NCBI GenBank assembly: GCA_900539225.1
Contig: UQBO01000017.1
Location: 1-31,529 of the forward strand
DNA length: 31,529 nt
Source: an uncultured Eubacteriales bacterium
Lineage (GTDB): Bacteria > Bacillota > Clostridia > Tissierellales > Peptoniphilaceae
Reading direction: 5' to 3'
Shown: positions 15,376 through 22,273 of the stretch, one piece after another
Layout: the number at the start of each line of letters is the position of its first letter
Position numbering within the stretch: the first letter of the stretch is position 1
Made by a program: the position numbers and the translations under genes
Notes under the pieces: model-generated
Told to the model about the DNA's origin: nothing
The model's input: the letters and a program-made list of their open reading frames with translations, nothing else
Database searches by the model: none

Positions 15376-16089
15376 TTACTTCGCTATGATACAAACTCTT
15401 CTGTGAGGCTCGTTGCCCTCAGAAAATGTTTTTACGCCTTCAATACCTGCTAAGGTTTCGTGAACGATACGTCTGTCATAGCTAGTCATGTACTCTAATG
15501 AAACCTTAGTACCATACTTTCTAGCCCTTTCACAACCTTGTATAGCAAGCTCTCTAACTTTCTCTTGTCTTTTCTTTCTGTAGTCGCCAACGTCGATGTA
15601 AAGCCTCTTAAACTCAGCAAGCGACTTGTTTAGCTGAATTTGCGCTATCGTGTTCATAGAGTCCAAAACCGCACCCTTCTTACCGATCAATTTCGACGTG
15701 TCATCAGATGAGTCCCCGTCAATCAAAACCTTGATCATATCGTCAGACTCATCAATCTTGTACGAAGCCTTTACCTCAAATAGCCTAAAGAACTCGTCCA
15801 AGAAATTTTTCAATATCTTTATATGCTCAGCGTCACCGCCATTGCCATCGTCATGGTCATGGATTTCGTGATTTTCTTTGCCATGTTCATGGTCCTCGCA
15901 GCCGCAGTTTGAGCTATTTACATCATCATAAATAACCTCAATCACAGCGTCCTTCGCGCCGATACCTAAAAAACCTTTACTATCTTCATTTATTACATCA
16001 ACAGTGAAAGCGTCTCTGCTCATGCCAAGTTCAGTCTCAGCCTTGATTATAGCGTCTTCAATAGTCTTCGCTTCAAATCTACTTTTCAC
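15376..16089 (-). CDS. jag: RNA-binding protein Jag/KhpB (EloR)
   Basis: A 237-residue protein of the Jag family, which associates with KhpA and controls cell elongation in streptococci and is encoded beside yidC in most Firmicutes. Seen: an N-terminal Jag_N domain (residues 1-54, with DSKGFLGIGAKDA), a linker unusually rich in His, Cys and Asp (about 58-89; C62, C64, H67, H69, H74, H77, H79, H89), a type II KH domain with LIGKKGAVLD (about 122-131 region), and a C-terminal R3H domain (DRRIVHETLAG, HRRVCI). The start is GTG at 16089, supported by AGGAGG nine bases upstream. The gene overlaps yidC by 11 bases. Confidence 0.92.
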   Translation of the reverse strand: MKSRFEAKTIEDAIIKAETELGMSRDAFTVDVINEDSKGFLGIGAKDAVIEVIYDDVNSSNCGCEDHEHGKENHEIHDHDDGNGGDAEHIKILKNFLDEFFRLFEVKASYKIDESDDMIKVLIDGDSSDDTSKLIGKKGAVLDSMNTIAQIQLNKSLAEFKRLYIDVGDYRKKRQEKVRELAIQGCERARKYGTKVSLEYMTSYDRRIVHETLAGIEGVKTFSEGNEPHRRVCIIAK

Positions 16090-16786
16090 TTACAATTACC
16101 TCCTCTTTCTTAATGATCCTATTTTGTACAAACTGTTGAATCGCAGCAAATAGGCTTGATACAGCCCAGTACAAAGCTAGGCCAGCTGGATATTTAACTG
16201 TAAAGAAAAATGTCATTAACGGCATAAAATACTGCATCATATTCATAGACTTGGCTTGCTGCTCGTCAGTCATACCAACCCTTGGCGTAGTCACACTCAT
16301 TAGAAGCGTTACAAGCGTTGCAATCAGCGGAAGACCGTACCAATATGGGTCAGCAAGCGATAAATCCTTAATCCAGAAAAATGTTTTTGACATAGCAGCG
16401 TATTTTGCTTCGCCGAATGCGTTTATAGCTGGATTTTGGCACACTTGGAAGAAGGCAATCAAGATAGGGAACTGAATAAGCAGAGGCAAGCAGCCGCCAG
16501 TTATCGACGCGCCCTCTTGTCTATAAAGCTCCATAACCTTTTGAGAGGCGATCTGTTGATCGTAGCCGTACTTCTCTTGAATTTCCTTAACCTTAGGCTG
16601 TAAGTCCGCAGTCTTCTTCATCTTCTTAGTAGAAGAAATTTGTAGTGGTAAGACCAATAATTTCACGATAATAGTCGAGATAATGATAGTCATTGCCAAA
16701 AACGAGAAGTTTGCAGGCTCCGCGCCCATGCTAGCAAGCTGATCATATATGAAATTAAAAAGGTAACCTAAAATTTTACCTAACAT
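16079..16786 (-). CDS. yidC: Membrane protein insertase YidC (SpoIIIJ/Oxa1 type)
   Basis: A 235-residue polytopic insertase of the YidC/Oxa1/Alb3 family, which inserts and folds membrane proteins with or without SecYEG. The hydrophobic segments match the five-helix core: IIISTIIVKLLVLPLQI near residues 34-50, a cytoplasmic hairpin QPKVKEIQEKYGYD, and GGCLPLLIQFPILIAFF, LPLIATLVTLLMS and YFMPLMTFFFTVKYPAGLALYW. The conserved positive residue of the hydrophilic groove is Lys42 rather than the more common Arg. No lipoprotein signal is visible, unlike Bacillus SpoIIIJ. It sits in the conserved rpmH-rnpA-yidD-yidC-jag operon. Confidence 0.96.
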   Translation of the reverse strand: MLGKILGYLFNFIYDQLASMGAEPANFSFLAMTIIISTIIVKLLVLPLQISSTKKMKKTADLQPKVKEIQEKYGYDQQIASQKVMELYRQEGASITGGCLPLLIQFPILIAFFQVCQNPAINAFGEAKYAAMSKTFFWIKDLSLADPYWYGLPLIATLVTLLMSVTTPRVGMTDEQQAKSMNMMQYFMPLMTFFFTVKYPAGLALYWAVSSLFAAIQQFVQNRIIKKEEVIVSEK

Positions 16787-16824
16787 ATAAATCCTCCTTA
16801 CGATAAATAAAGCCTAAAGGAAAA

Positions 16825-17040
16825 CTATACAAGCGGGTCATAGCCGCCCTTTGACCATGGATTGCAGCGAAGCACGCGCTTCACAGATAAATACAAGCCT
16901 TTGAAAAAACCATATTTCTCAAAAGCTTCTATCGCATACTCAGAGCAAGTTGGCGTAAAAATACAGCTGGGCCTCTTGTGAAAAATCTTATGTGCCACAA
17001 AGCGGTAAAACTTCACCACCATAACCATAATCCTACTCAT
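16825..17040 (-). CDS. yidD: Membrane protein insertion efficiency factor YidD
   Basis: A 71-residue small protein of the YidD family, thought to assist YidC-dependent insertion at the inner face of the membrane. The family signature CIFTPTCSEYAIEAFEKYG and the C-terminal RVLRCNPWSKGGYDPL motif are intact, and an amphipathic N-terminal helix precedes them. It overlaps rnpA by 8 bases. Confidence 0.95.
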   Translation of the reverse strand: MSRIMVMVVKFYRFVAHKIFHKRPSCIFTPTCSEYAIEAFEKYGFFKGLYLSVKRVLRCNPWSKGGYDPLV

Positions 17041-17383
17041 AAGCTTTATCCTTTAAAACATTTATTTTTCTTAACAAAGAAAGAAATCTTTTTCTAATCT
17101 TGTAGAAATCGTAGTCAATAACACATGGCTTCACCGAAATCACAATGTCATAAGGCTTATCAAAATCCCCTGCGTGCGCCTCGATGATGGCCTTGAGCCT
17201 TCTCTTTAGTAAATTCCTCTTATTCGCCTTGCCGTACTTTTTACTAATAGCAAAACAAAACCTAGGGTGATCTAGGTTATTATAGCGGTAATATACCGTA
17301 AACGACTCGTTAAAGGCCTTCTTCTTCGACAAGAAAACCCTGTTAATATCTACTTTCTTTCTTAAACTCAAATACCTTTGCAT
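17033..17383 (-). CDS. rnpA: Ribonuclease P protein component
   Basis: A 116-residue basic protein that binds RNase P RNA and aids 5' maturation of pre-tRNAs. The hallmark KANKRNLLKRRLKAI helix is at about residues 53-67, preceded by FCFAISKKYGKA. The start is 3 bases after the rpmH stop, as is usual, and no strong ribosome site is apparent, so translation is probably coupled to rpmH. The RNase P RNA gene was not found in this window. Confidence 0.96.
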   Translation of the reverse strand: MQRYLSLRKKVDINRVFLSKKKAFNESFTVYYRYNNLDHPRFCFAISKKYGKANKRNLLKRRLKAIIEAHAGDFDKPYDIVISVKPCVIDYDFYKIRKRFLSLLRKINVLKDKAYE

Positions 17384-17386
17384 AAA

Positions 17387-17521
17387 TTATGCAGATAATC
17401 TCTTTCTTCCTTTTAATCTTCTTCTTCTTAAGACATTTCTACCAGATTTAGTTGACATTCTTTTTCTGAAACCATGTTCAACTTTTCTTTGTCTTTTCTT
17501 AGGTTGATAAGTTCTCTTCAT
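17387..17521 (-). CDS. rpmH: 50S ribosomal protein L34
   Basis: A 44-residue very basic protein, translating as MKRTYQPKKRQRKVEHGF at the start and ending KGRKRLSA, with the conserved FRKRM, GRNVL and RRRRLKGR elements of bacterial L34. A strong ribosome site (AGGAGGT) lies 8 bases before the ATG. It is the first gene of the operon that continues through rnpA, yidD, yidC and jag, and the closest conserved gene to oriC on the left replichore apart from a small hypothetical gene. Confidence 0.98.
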   Translation of the reverse strand: MKRTYQPKKRQRKVEHGFRKRMSTKSGRNVLRRRRLKGRKRLSA

Positions 17522-17559
17522 TTATATACACCTCCTATAGTACATAAACTCCTATAGTA

Positions 17560-17588
17560 ATTATAATTAATTAATAGGCCTTTGTCAA
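17560..17588 (-). promoter_or_regulatory. Promoter of the rpmH operon
   Basis: Perfect consensus on the minus strand: TTGACA (17588-17583), 17-base spacer, TATAAT (17565-17560), with about 30 bases to the rpmH start. A short perfect palindrome AATGGCCGGGCCATT lies upstream at 17631-17645. Confidence 0.9.
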
Positions 17589-17649
17589 GAGAAAATTATG
17601 AAAATATTAATATAATAGATAAATTATGCTAATGGCCGGGCCATTTTAT

Positions 17650-17677
17650 AAAAAAAAGAAGCCTTAAAAAAGACTTC
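17650..17677 (-). terminator. Intrinsic terminator of the 73-residue hypothetical gene
   Basis: Minus-strand stem GAAGTC/GGCTTC (one G-U pair), followed by a T-run formed by the plus-strand A-run 17650-17657. Confidence 0.65.
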
Positions 17678-17689
17678 CATGTAAAAAAC

Positions 17690-17911
17690 TTATTTTTGTG
17701 AAGCTTTGTAAATAGCATCGAAAACTTGACTCATAGTGAATATACTCATAAGTAGAGCAGCGCCTCTGCAGATGATTAGAGCATCTGGATAAGTTTCAAC
17801 GCCAGGGATTTTAAAAGCAGCCGGCTTCAAATATAAGAAAAAGAAAGTCCCAGCCACGATGATCTTTAGTATAAAGTAATCCAAAAATGTCATCTTCTTC
17901 TTGTTGTTCAT
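17690..17911 (-). CDS. Small hypothetical membrane protein
   Basis: A 73-residue protein with a Lys-rich N-terminus (NNKKKM) and two hydrophobic segments (about residues 9-29 and 44-60) joined by a loop AAFKIPGVETYPDA, consistent with a two-helix membrane hairpin. It is not recognised as a known family. It is very likely real: it has an AGGAGG ribosome site, a strong promoter (TTGAAC-17-TATAAT) and a terminator, forming a one-gene unit between oriC and rpmH. Confidence 0.75.
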   Translation of the reverse strand: MNNKKKMTFLDYFILKIIVAGTFFFLYLKPAAFKIPGVETYPDALIICRGAALLMSIFTMSQVFDAIYKASQK

Positions 17912-17937
17912 GATAAACCTCCTTTGATTATAACTTT

Positions 17938-17966
17938 ATTATAACACAGCAGGGGAAGTAGTTCAA
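17938..17966 (-). promoter_or_regulatory. Promoter of the 73-residue hypothetical gene
   Basis: Minus strand TTGAAC (17966-17961), 17-base spacer, TATAAT (17943-17938). Confidence 0.8.
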
Positions 17967-18150
17967 GATGATTTTAGTGGGGATTATGGTTGGATCAGAT
18001 TAGTCGATTTTCTCAAATCGTTTTACACGTGAATCCACTTTTCTAAATAAATTTTCTTATGATTTTCTACTTAATAAATAGTTAAATTGATTAAACGTCG
18101 CAAATATAGTTTCAGACAGGATTTGAAGCAATAGTATTTTTATTTTTCTG

Positions 18151-18231
18151 CAAACCCGACAATTCTTTTTCGCACTTTTACCACAAACCCGCCAATTCTT
18201 TTTTGCACTTTTACCACAAACCCGCCAATTG
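18151..18231. repeat. 33-bp tandem repeat, about 2.5 copies
   Basis: CAAACCCG[AC]CAATT[CG] starts at 18151, 18184 and 18217, exactly 33 bases apart. The intervening part is TTTTT[TC]GCACTTTTACCA. Copies are nearly identical, suggesting recent duplication. Confidence 0.85.
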
Positions 18232-18267
18232 TTTATAAAAAAATGACTTGATTTGATCATGCACATC

Positions 18268-18443
18268 GAAAATTGTTTTCCTTCGCTTGCTGCGCCTACA
18301 TAAATTGTTAATTTCTAAACTCGATGTCTTGAAAATTCATATTCGTTACGCTACGCTCCACTAGATGAATTTTCGGACAGACATCTTCGTTAAGAAATTA
18401 ATGCAATTTATTCCGAAGGCTGCGCTCTTGAAAATCAATTTTC
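18268..18443. repeat. Foldback element A2 (176 bp)
   Basis: Nested inverted repeats: GAAAATTG (18268) / CAATTTTC (18436), TAAATTG (18301) / CAATTTA (18404), TAATTTCT (18309) / AGAAATTA (18393), GATGTCT (18323) / AGACATC (18379), GAAAATTCAT (18331) / ATGAATTTTC (18365), with loop ATTCGTTACGCTACGCTCC. It is the sister of element A1 at 5983-6157. Confidence 0.8.
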
Positions 18444-18947
18444 TCACTAATTGCAGTTTTCTCCGAAGGCTTCGCTCTGTAAAAGCACTTTTCTTTTATT
18501 TGTAGTGAAAACAAAATATAGATCTAAAAAAATATTCTTGTCCAAAAAATCACTTTTCTTAAATTTGCTTGAAATATTTATTTAGATATGATAAATAGTT
18601 TTGCTAGAACTAAGAGGAAATTATTTTAAGGTGAAGCTGTTTTATTAAGTGCGTGTCATATACCACACTCCCAGCATATATCATATGCCCGACATATGCC
18701 ATTCGCGCGGCGGACTATAAGTGCGCATCATACGATTAATAGAAAAATCAATCTAAGTCTAAAACGAAAAGTATAAAAATAGATTTACATGCAAAACAAC
18801 TTTTGTGAAATGAGTAGAAGAGCAAAACTATAAACATTTGCCAGACACTGTCTGTTAAATTCATTTTTTATATCGAATAAGTAGAAGAGCAAAACCATTA
18901 TCGTGGAAGTTTATAAACAGTCTTTCCACAGCTTTAAAAAATAAATG

Positions 18948-18976
18948 TTGATAATTTTTTTATTTGTTGATATAAT
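18948..18976 (+). promoter_or_regulatory. Promoter of dnaA
   Basis: TTGATA (18948-18953), 17-base spacer, TATAAT (18971-18976). Transcription would start near 18983, giving a leader of about 190 bases that contains the upstream DnaA boxes, so autoregulation by DnaA is plausible. Confidence 0.8.
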
Positions 18977-19028
18977 ATAAAAGACATAGAAAATAGCGAA
19001 GATATTATCCTAGTTCTTGTGAATAAAC

Positions 19029-19157
19029 TGTGGATATCCTGTGGAAATGTTGATAAAATTACTTACTTATCCACAGAAAAGGGCTATTATTCTATGCACA
19101 ATGCGATTCGAGTAAATATACATATATAGACAGATGCCTGTGGATAAACTATCCACA
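19029..19157. other. oriC, upstream DnaA-box cluster
   Basis: DnaA boxes (consensus TTATCCACA): 19029-19037 (minus, one mismatch), 19040-19048 (minus, two mismatches), 19067-19075 (plus, perfect), 19139-19147 (minus, perfect), 19149-19157 (plus, one mismatch). The last two form a back-to-back pair directly before the dnaA ribosome site. This corresponds in position to the upstream half of the bipartite oriC of Bacillus. Confidence 0.9.
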
Positions 19158-19175
19158 TAGGACGGAGGTAAAATT

Positions 19176-20507
19176 ATGAACAACGCAAAGTCTCTATTTG
19201 CATCGTGTGTGGAGGCGCTTAAGGAAGACATTCCTATCAATAATATCGACTTGTGGATCAGTGTTTTAGAGCCGGTCGGCTTGGAGGATGGTGTTTTGGT
19301 ACTTTTGGCTCCAAATATATTCATAAAGAGTATAGTTGAGTTCAATTACAAGGACACTATCAAGAAAAAACTTGTGTCGATGGACGAGGGTGTGAGTGAT
19401 GTCAAGGTTTTGGACCCTTCTCAAGGCTACGATTACAAGCAAAGTGTTGAGGAGACGTCGAAAAAAACTGGGGATATAATTCCAAATTTGAATCCATATT
19501 TCACGTTTAACAGGTTTATTCCGGGGGATGCGAACCTTTATGTTTTTGAAAATTCAAAGAGAATAGCGGAAAATCCTGGTCTTTTATACAATCCTTTCTT
19601 CCTTTTTGGTAAGACTGGTCTTGGAAAGACGCATTTAATTAATGCGATAGGCAATAAGATGCTAAAGGACCACAAGGATTTTAGGCTTTTATATATCACG
19701 AGTGAGGACTTCACGAATGAGCTTATTAGCTGCTTACAGAACAGAACGATGCGCGAATTTAAGGAGAAGTATCGCTCTTTGGACTGCTTGATTATTGACG
19801 ATATTCAGTTTTTGTCGTACAAGGATCAAACGCAAGAGGAGTTTTTCCACACGTTTAACGCGCTTTACTCTATGAATAAGCAGATAATTATAGCGTCTGA
19901 TAGGTCACCTAGTGACATTAAGAATATTCAGGACAGAATTATTAGCCGTTTTGAAAGTGGCTTAACTATTGAGGTTAAGCAGCCACCTTTGGAAACTCGT
20001 ATTGCCATCTTAAAAGCGAAGGCGGATGAAGAGAACTTGGATGTCTCTGATGATGTGCTTGAATACATCGCGAAACGCGCTAAGCAAAACATTCGTCAGC
20101 TTGAGGGGGCTCTTATGGGTGTCAAGGCTGCTTCTGAACAGGAAGATGGTACAAAGCTTGAAATTACTGTACCTTTGGCAAAGAGCGCGCTTGATTTTAT
20201 GAGTCAAAGTGAGGAAAAGGAGATCACTATCGACTCGATTAAGGAAGCGGTTGCGAAGTATTTTAACATTTCGATTGAGGATATAAATTCAAAGAGAAAG
20301 CACTCTGATATAGCAATTCCAAGGCAGATAGCGATGTATTTCGCACGCGTTAATACTGATTTATCATACCCAAAGATTGGGGAGGCTTTTGGTGGACGCG
20401 ATCACTCTACTGTGATATATGCCTACGAAAAGATTTTGAAGGAAAAGAAGACTAAGGCGAATATTAGGGACGCAGTTGAGGCTTTGGAAAAGATCATCTG
20501 TGGATAA
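19176..20507 (+). CDS. dnaA: Chromosomal replication initiator DnaA
   Basis: A 443-residue AAA+ initiator. Seen: N-terminal domain I (about 1-80), linker, NPYFTFNRFIPGDAN start of domain III, Walker A GKTGLGKTHL (about 144-153), Walker B CLIIDDIQFL, sensor and arginine-finger regions (ISRFESGLT), and the C-terminal DNA-binding domain with the signature GGRDHSTVIYAYEK. Ribosome site GGAGGT lies 8 bases upstream. The last two codons and stop (TGT GGA TAA) themselves form a perfect DnaA box. DnaA boxes flank the gene on both sides. Confidence 0.99.
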   Translation: MNNAKSLFASCVEALKEDIPINNIDLWISVLEPVGLEDGVLVLLAPNIFIKSIVEFNYKDTIKKKLVSMDEGVSDVKVLDPSQGYDYKQSVEETSKKTGDIIPNLNPYFTFNRFIPGDANLYVFENSKRIAENPGLLYNPFFLFGKTGLGKTHLINAIGNKMLKDHKDFRLLYITSEDFTNELISCLQNRTMREFKEKYRSLDCLIIDDIQFLSYKDQTQEEFFHTFNALYSMNKQIIIASDRSPSDIKNIQDRIISRFESGLTIEVKQPPLETRIAILKAKADEENLDVSDDVLEYIAKRAKQNIRQLEGALMGVKAASEQEDGTKLEITVPLAKSALDFMSQSEEKEITIDSIKEAVAKYFNISIEDINSKRKHSDIAIPRQIAMYFARVNTDLSYPKIGEAFGGRDHSTVIYAYEKILKEKKTKANIRDAVEALEKIICG

Positions 20508-20640
20508 GTCCTCTTTACTGAACATTTAATTCAGAAGACCTGTGGATAAATATTGATGATAAATATGGATTTGATAAACTTATCCACAATTATACAGGAA
20601 CTACTACTATTACTTCTAATTATTATTAATTATTAAGGGT
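20499..20640. other. oriC, downstream DnaA boxes, DnaA-trios and unwinding region
   Basis: Perfect DnaA boxes at 20499-20507 (minus), 20541-20549 (minus) and 20580-20588 (plus). Twelve bases past the last box is a DnaA-trio-like run, CTACTACTATTACTTCTA at 20601-20618, grading into a very AT-rich TTATTATTAATTATTA tract to 20635. This is the arrangement of the Bacillus subtilis origin-unwinding module (boxes, short gap, 3-mer repeats, then duplex opening), so DNA melting is expected at about 20600-20640. Confidence 0.9.
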
Positions 20641-20935
20641 ATTAGATTTGACAAAAGTATTTATTAGAAAAAATGGTAGAAGAACAAAACTATTATCATA
20701 GCGAAAAAAAGTAAACTATATATAAACTATATATATAGAAGAAAAAAATAGATTACTACGAAATGTATAATATCAAAATTAGTATTAATATTTAATTTCG
20801 TAGGAAAAATGCGTAAATTTAACGAAGTTTATAATTTTTTGGAGTGAGCTGTGCTAAACGCACTTCGCAGCGACGAAAAATTGAAACGAGTTAAAGAACG
20901 CATTTTAACAAGAAAGTGAATATTGAGGTGATACG
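20641..20935. other. dnaA-dnaN intergenic remainder
   Basis: No gene. It holds an isolated TTGACA (20648-20653) without a matching -10, a copy of the GGTAGAAGAACAAAAC element (20675), an alternating AT tract (20715-20738) and foldback element D (20806-20906). A TATAAT at 20766-20771 lacks a clear -35 partner, so the dnaN promoter is uncertain. Confidence 0.5.
20806..20906. repeat. Foldback element D (101 bp) just before dnaN
   Basis: AAAATGCGT (20806-20814) / ACGCATTTT (20898-20906), then TTTAAC/GTTAAA, AATTTTTT/GAAAAATT and a GC-richer inner stem GCTG..GCAC..CAGC. It ends 20 bases before the dnaN ribosome site and may be in its mRNA leader. Confidence 0.7.
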
Positions 20936-22030
20936 ATGAAGTTTATAATCGACAAAGATGACTTTTTAAAACATATTACAATCGCTCAAAGGGCTATCTC
21001 TCAAAGAAGTCCTCTAGAAATTCTTGAAGCGATTAAGATAACTGCAGCAAATAACAGGATTAGGCTCGTTTCGACTGACACTGAACTAACTATCATCAGT
21101 GAATGTGAATGCACTGTAGTAGAAGAGGGCACTTGTTGCTTCTCAAACAAACTTCTTTCTGATATAGTTAGAAAGGTGCCATCTGGCGAGATCAGCTTTA
21201 CTTCAAACGGCGATGACGTCGAGATCAAGGCGAAGTTCTCGAAATTCAATCTAAAGAGCATGCCGCACGACGATTATCCAGAGATTGACACGCACTACAG
21301 CTTGGATAAGTCTGTGAAATTAACTATGAAAGAACTTAATAAGATTATCAAGAAAACACTATTCTCAACTAGTCAAGATCAAGCGAGACCAACGCTTTGC
21401 GGCGTTTACTTCAAGTTTGAAGATGGCCTTTTAAGCGCGGCAAGTCTTGACGGATACAGAATTAGCTCTTTAAAGTTCAAGGCCGCTGTTGAGGAGAATA
21501 GCTCATTTATCGTGCCTTACAGAACTTTAGCTGAAATACAAAAGATGCTTGACGATACAGACGATATCGTGGAAATATCATATGCAAGGGACAAGGCTGT
21601 CTTTAAAATAGACAGTGCACTTCTATATACAAGGCTGATAGAAGGCGACTTTTTTAACTACGAAGAGGTCTTCGCAAGCGAGGACTACACTACTGTAGAG
21701 ATCAATAGGATGGATCTAGTGAACGCCATCGAAAGGGTTTCCTTAATAGGTTTTGAGGACAGAATAAGTCTTATTGTCATGGACTTTAAGGACAATAACC
21801 TAAACATTGCCGCGTCAAATGAGCTTGGTAACGCGACTGACGACATCATGGTAGAAAAAACTGGTGACGACATCAAGATCGGCTTCAACGGCCGCTACGT
21901 TCTTGAAGGTCTCAAGGCCATGAGCGCGGATAAGCTAACACTAAAGCTTTCTGAAAGCATTAGACCGATGAAGATTTACGAGGGCGAGGAGTATCGCTAC
22001 CTTGTTTTACCTGTAAAAATGCAAGCATAA
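20936..22030 (+). CDS. dnaN: DNA polymerase III beta sliding clamp
   Basis: A 364-residue clamp of three similar domains that tethers the replicative polymerase. Seen: N-terminal MKFIIDKDDFLKHI, SFTSNGDDVEIKAKFSKFNLKSMPHDDYPEID in the first domain (given in part), RPTLCGVYFKF, SLDGYRIS and VPYRTLAEI in the second, and the C-terminal RYLVLPVKM strand. Length is typical. An AGGTGAT ribosome site precedes the ATG. It is followed closely by yaaA and recF. Confidence 0.98.
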   Translation: MKFIIDKDDFLKHITIAQRAISQRSPLEILEAIKITAANNRIRLVSTDTELTIISECECTVVEEGTCCFSNKLLSDIVRKVPSGEISFTSNGDDVEIKAKFSKFNLKSMPHDDYPEIDTHYSLDKSVKLTMKELNKIIKKTLFSTSQDQARPTLCGVYFKFEDGLLSAASLDGYRISSLKFKAAVEENSSFIVPYRTLAEIQKMLDDTDDIVEISYARDKAVFKIDSALLYTRLIEGDFFNYEEVFASEDYTTVEINRMDLVNAIERVSLIGFEDRISLIVMDFKDNNLNIAASNELGNATDDIMVEKTGDDIKIGFNGRYVLEGLKAMSADKLTLKLSESIRPMKIYEGEEYRYLVLPVKMQA

Positions 22031-22069
22031 GTGAGTATATATAATAATAGTAGAGATTAGGTGAGAATT

Positions 22070-22273
22070 ATGAAGTTTAAGCTAGAAGACGAATACATTC
22101 AGCTGCAAAATGTTTTAAAGGTTTGCGCTATAGTTGATAGCGGTGCCATGGCCAAAAACATCATTCAAGATGGTCTAGTCAAGGTCAATGGCGAGGTTGA
22201 GACTCGCAGGGGCAAAAAGATTAGGCAAGGCGACGTGGTCACTGTATTTGACGAAAGTATCGAGATATGTTAA
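22070..22273 (+). CDS. yaaA: S4-domain RNA-binding protein YaaA
   Basis: A 67-residue protein consisting of one S4-like domain (VLKVCAIVDSGAMAKNIIQDGLVKVNGEVE...RRGKKIRQGD), the small protein encoded between dnaN and recF in many Firmicutes and linked to ribosome assembly. An in-frame GTG three codons upstream (22061) is possible, but it overlaps the AGGTGAG ribosome site, so the ATG at 22070 is the better start. It overlaps recF by 7 bases. Confidence 0.9.
   Translation: MKFKLEDEYIQLQNVLKVCAIVDSGAMAKNIIQDGLVKVNGEVETRRGKKIRQGDVVTVFDESIEIC

Larger units (their letters stand above)
17967..18940. other. Long gene-free stretch left of oriC, filled with repeats
   Basis: No convincing gene. In order: a minus-oriented copy of the GATTCACGTG hairpin repeat (about 18003-18045), a 33-bp tandem repeat (18151-18231), foldback element A2 (18268-18443) with a partial extra copy of its right arm (about 18455-18490), a palindrome-rich cluster (18654-18735, CATATGCCCGACATATG type), another degenerate hairpin repeat (18776-18812), and two copies of GTAGAAGAGCAAAAC (about 18815 and 18881). 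The minus-strand 69-residue ORF over the 33-bp repeat has no ribosome site. Confidence 0.6.

Noticed and set aside
18057..18266. Minus-strand 69-residue ORF with repeated WRVCGKSAKK
   Set aside because: The repeated peptide is only the 33-bp DNA tandem repeat (a multiple of three) read in frame; no ribosome site or promoter.
20648..20676. dnaN promoter from the TTGACA at 20648
   Set aside because: No acceptable -10 hexamer lies 16-18 bases downstream.
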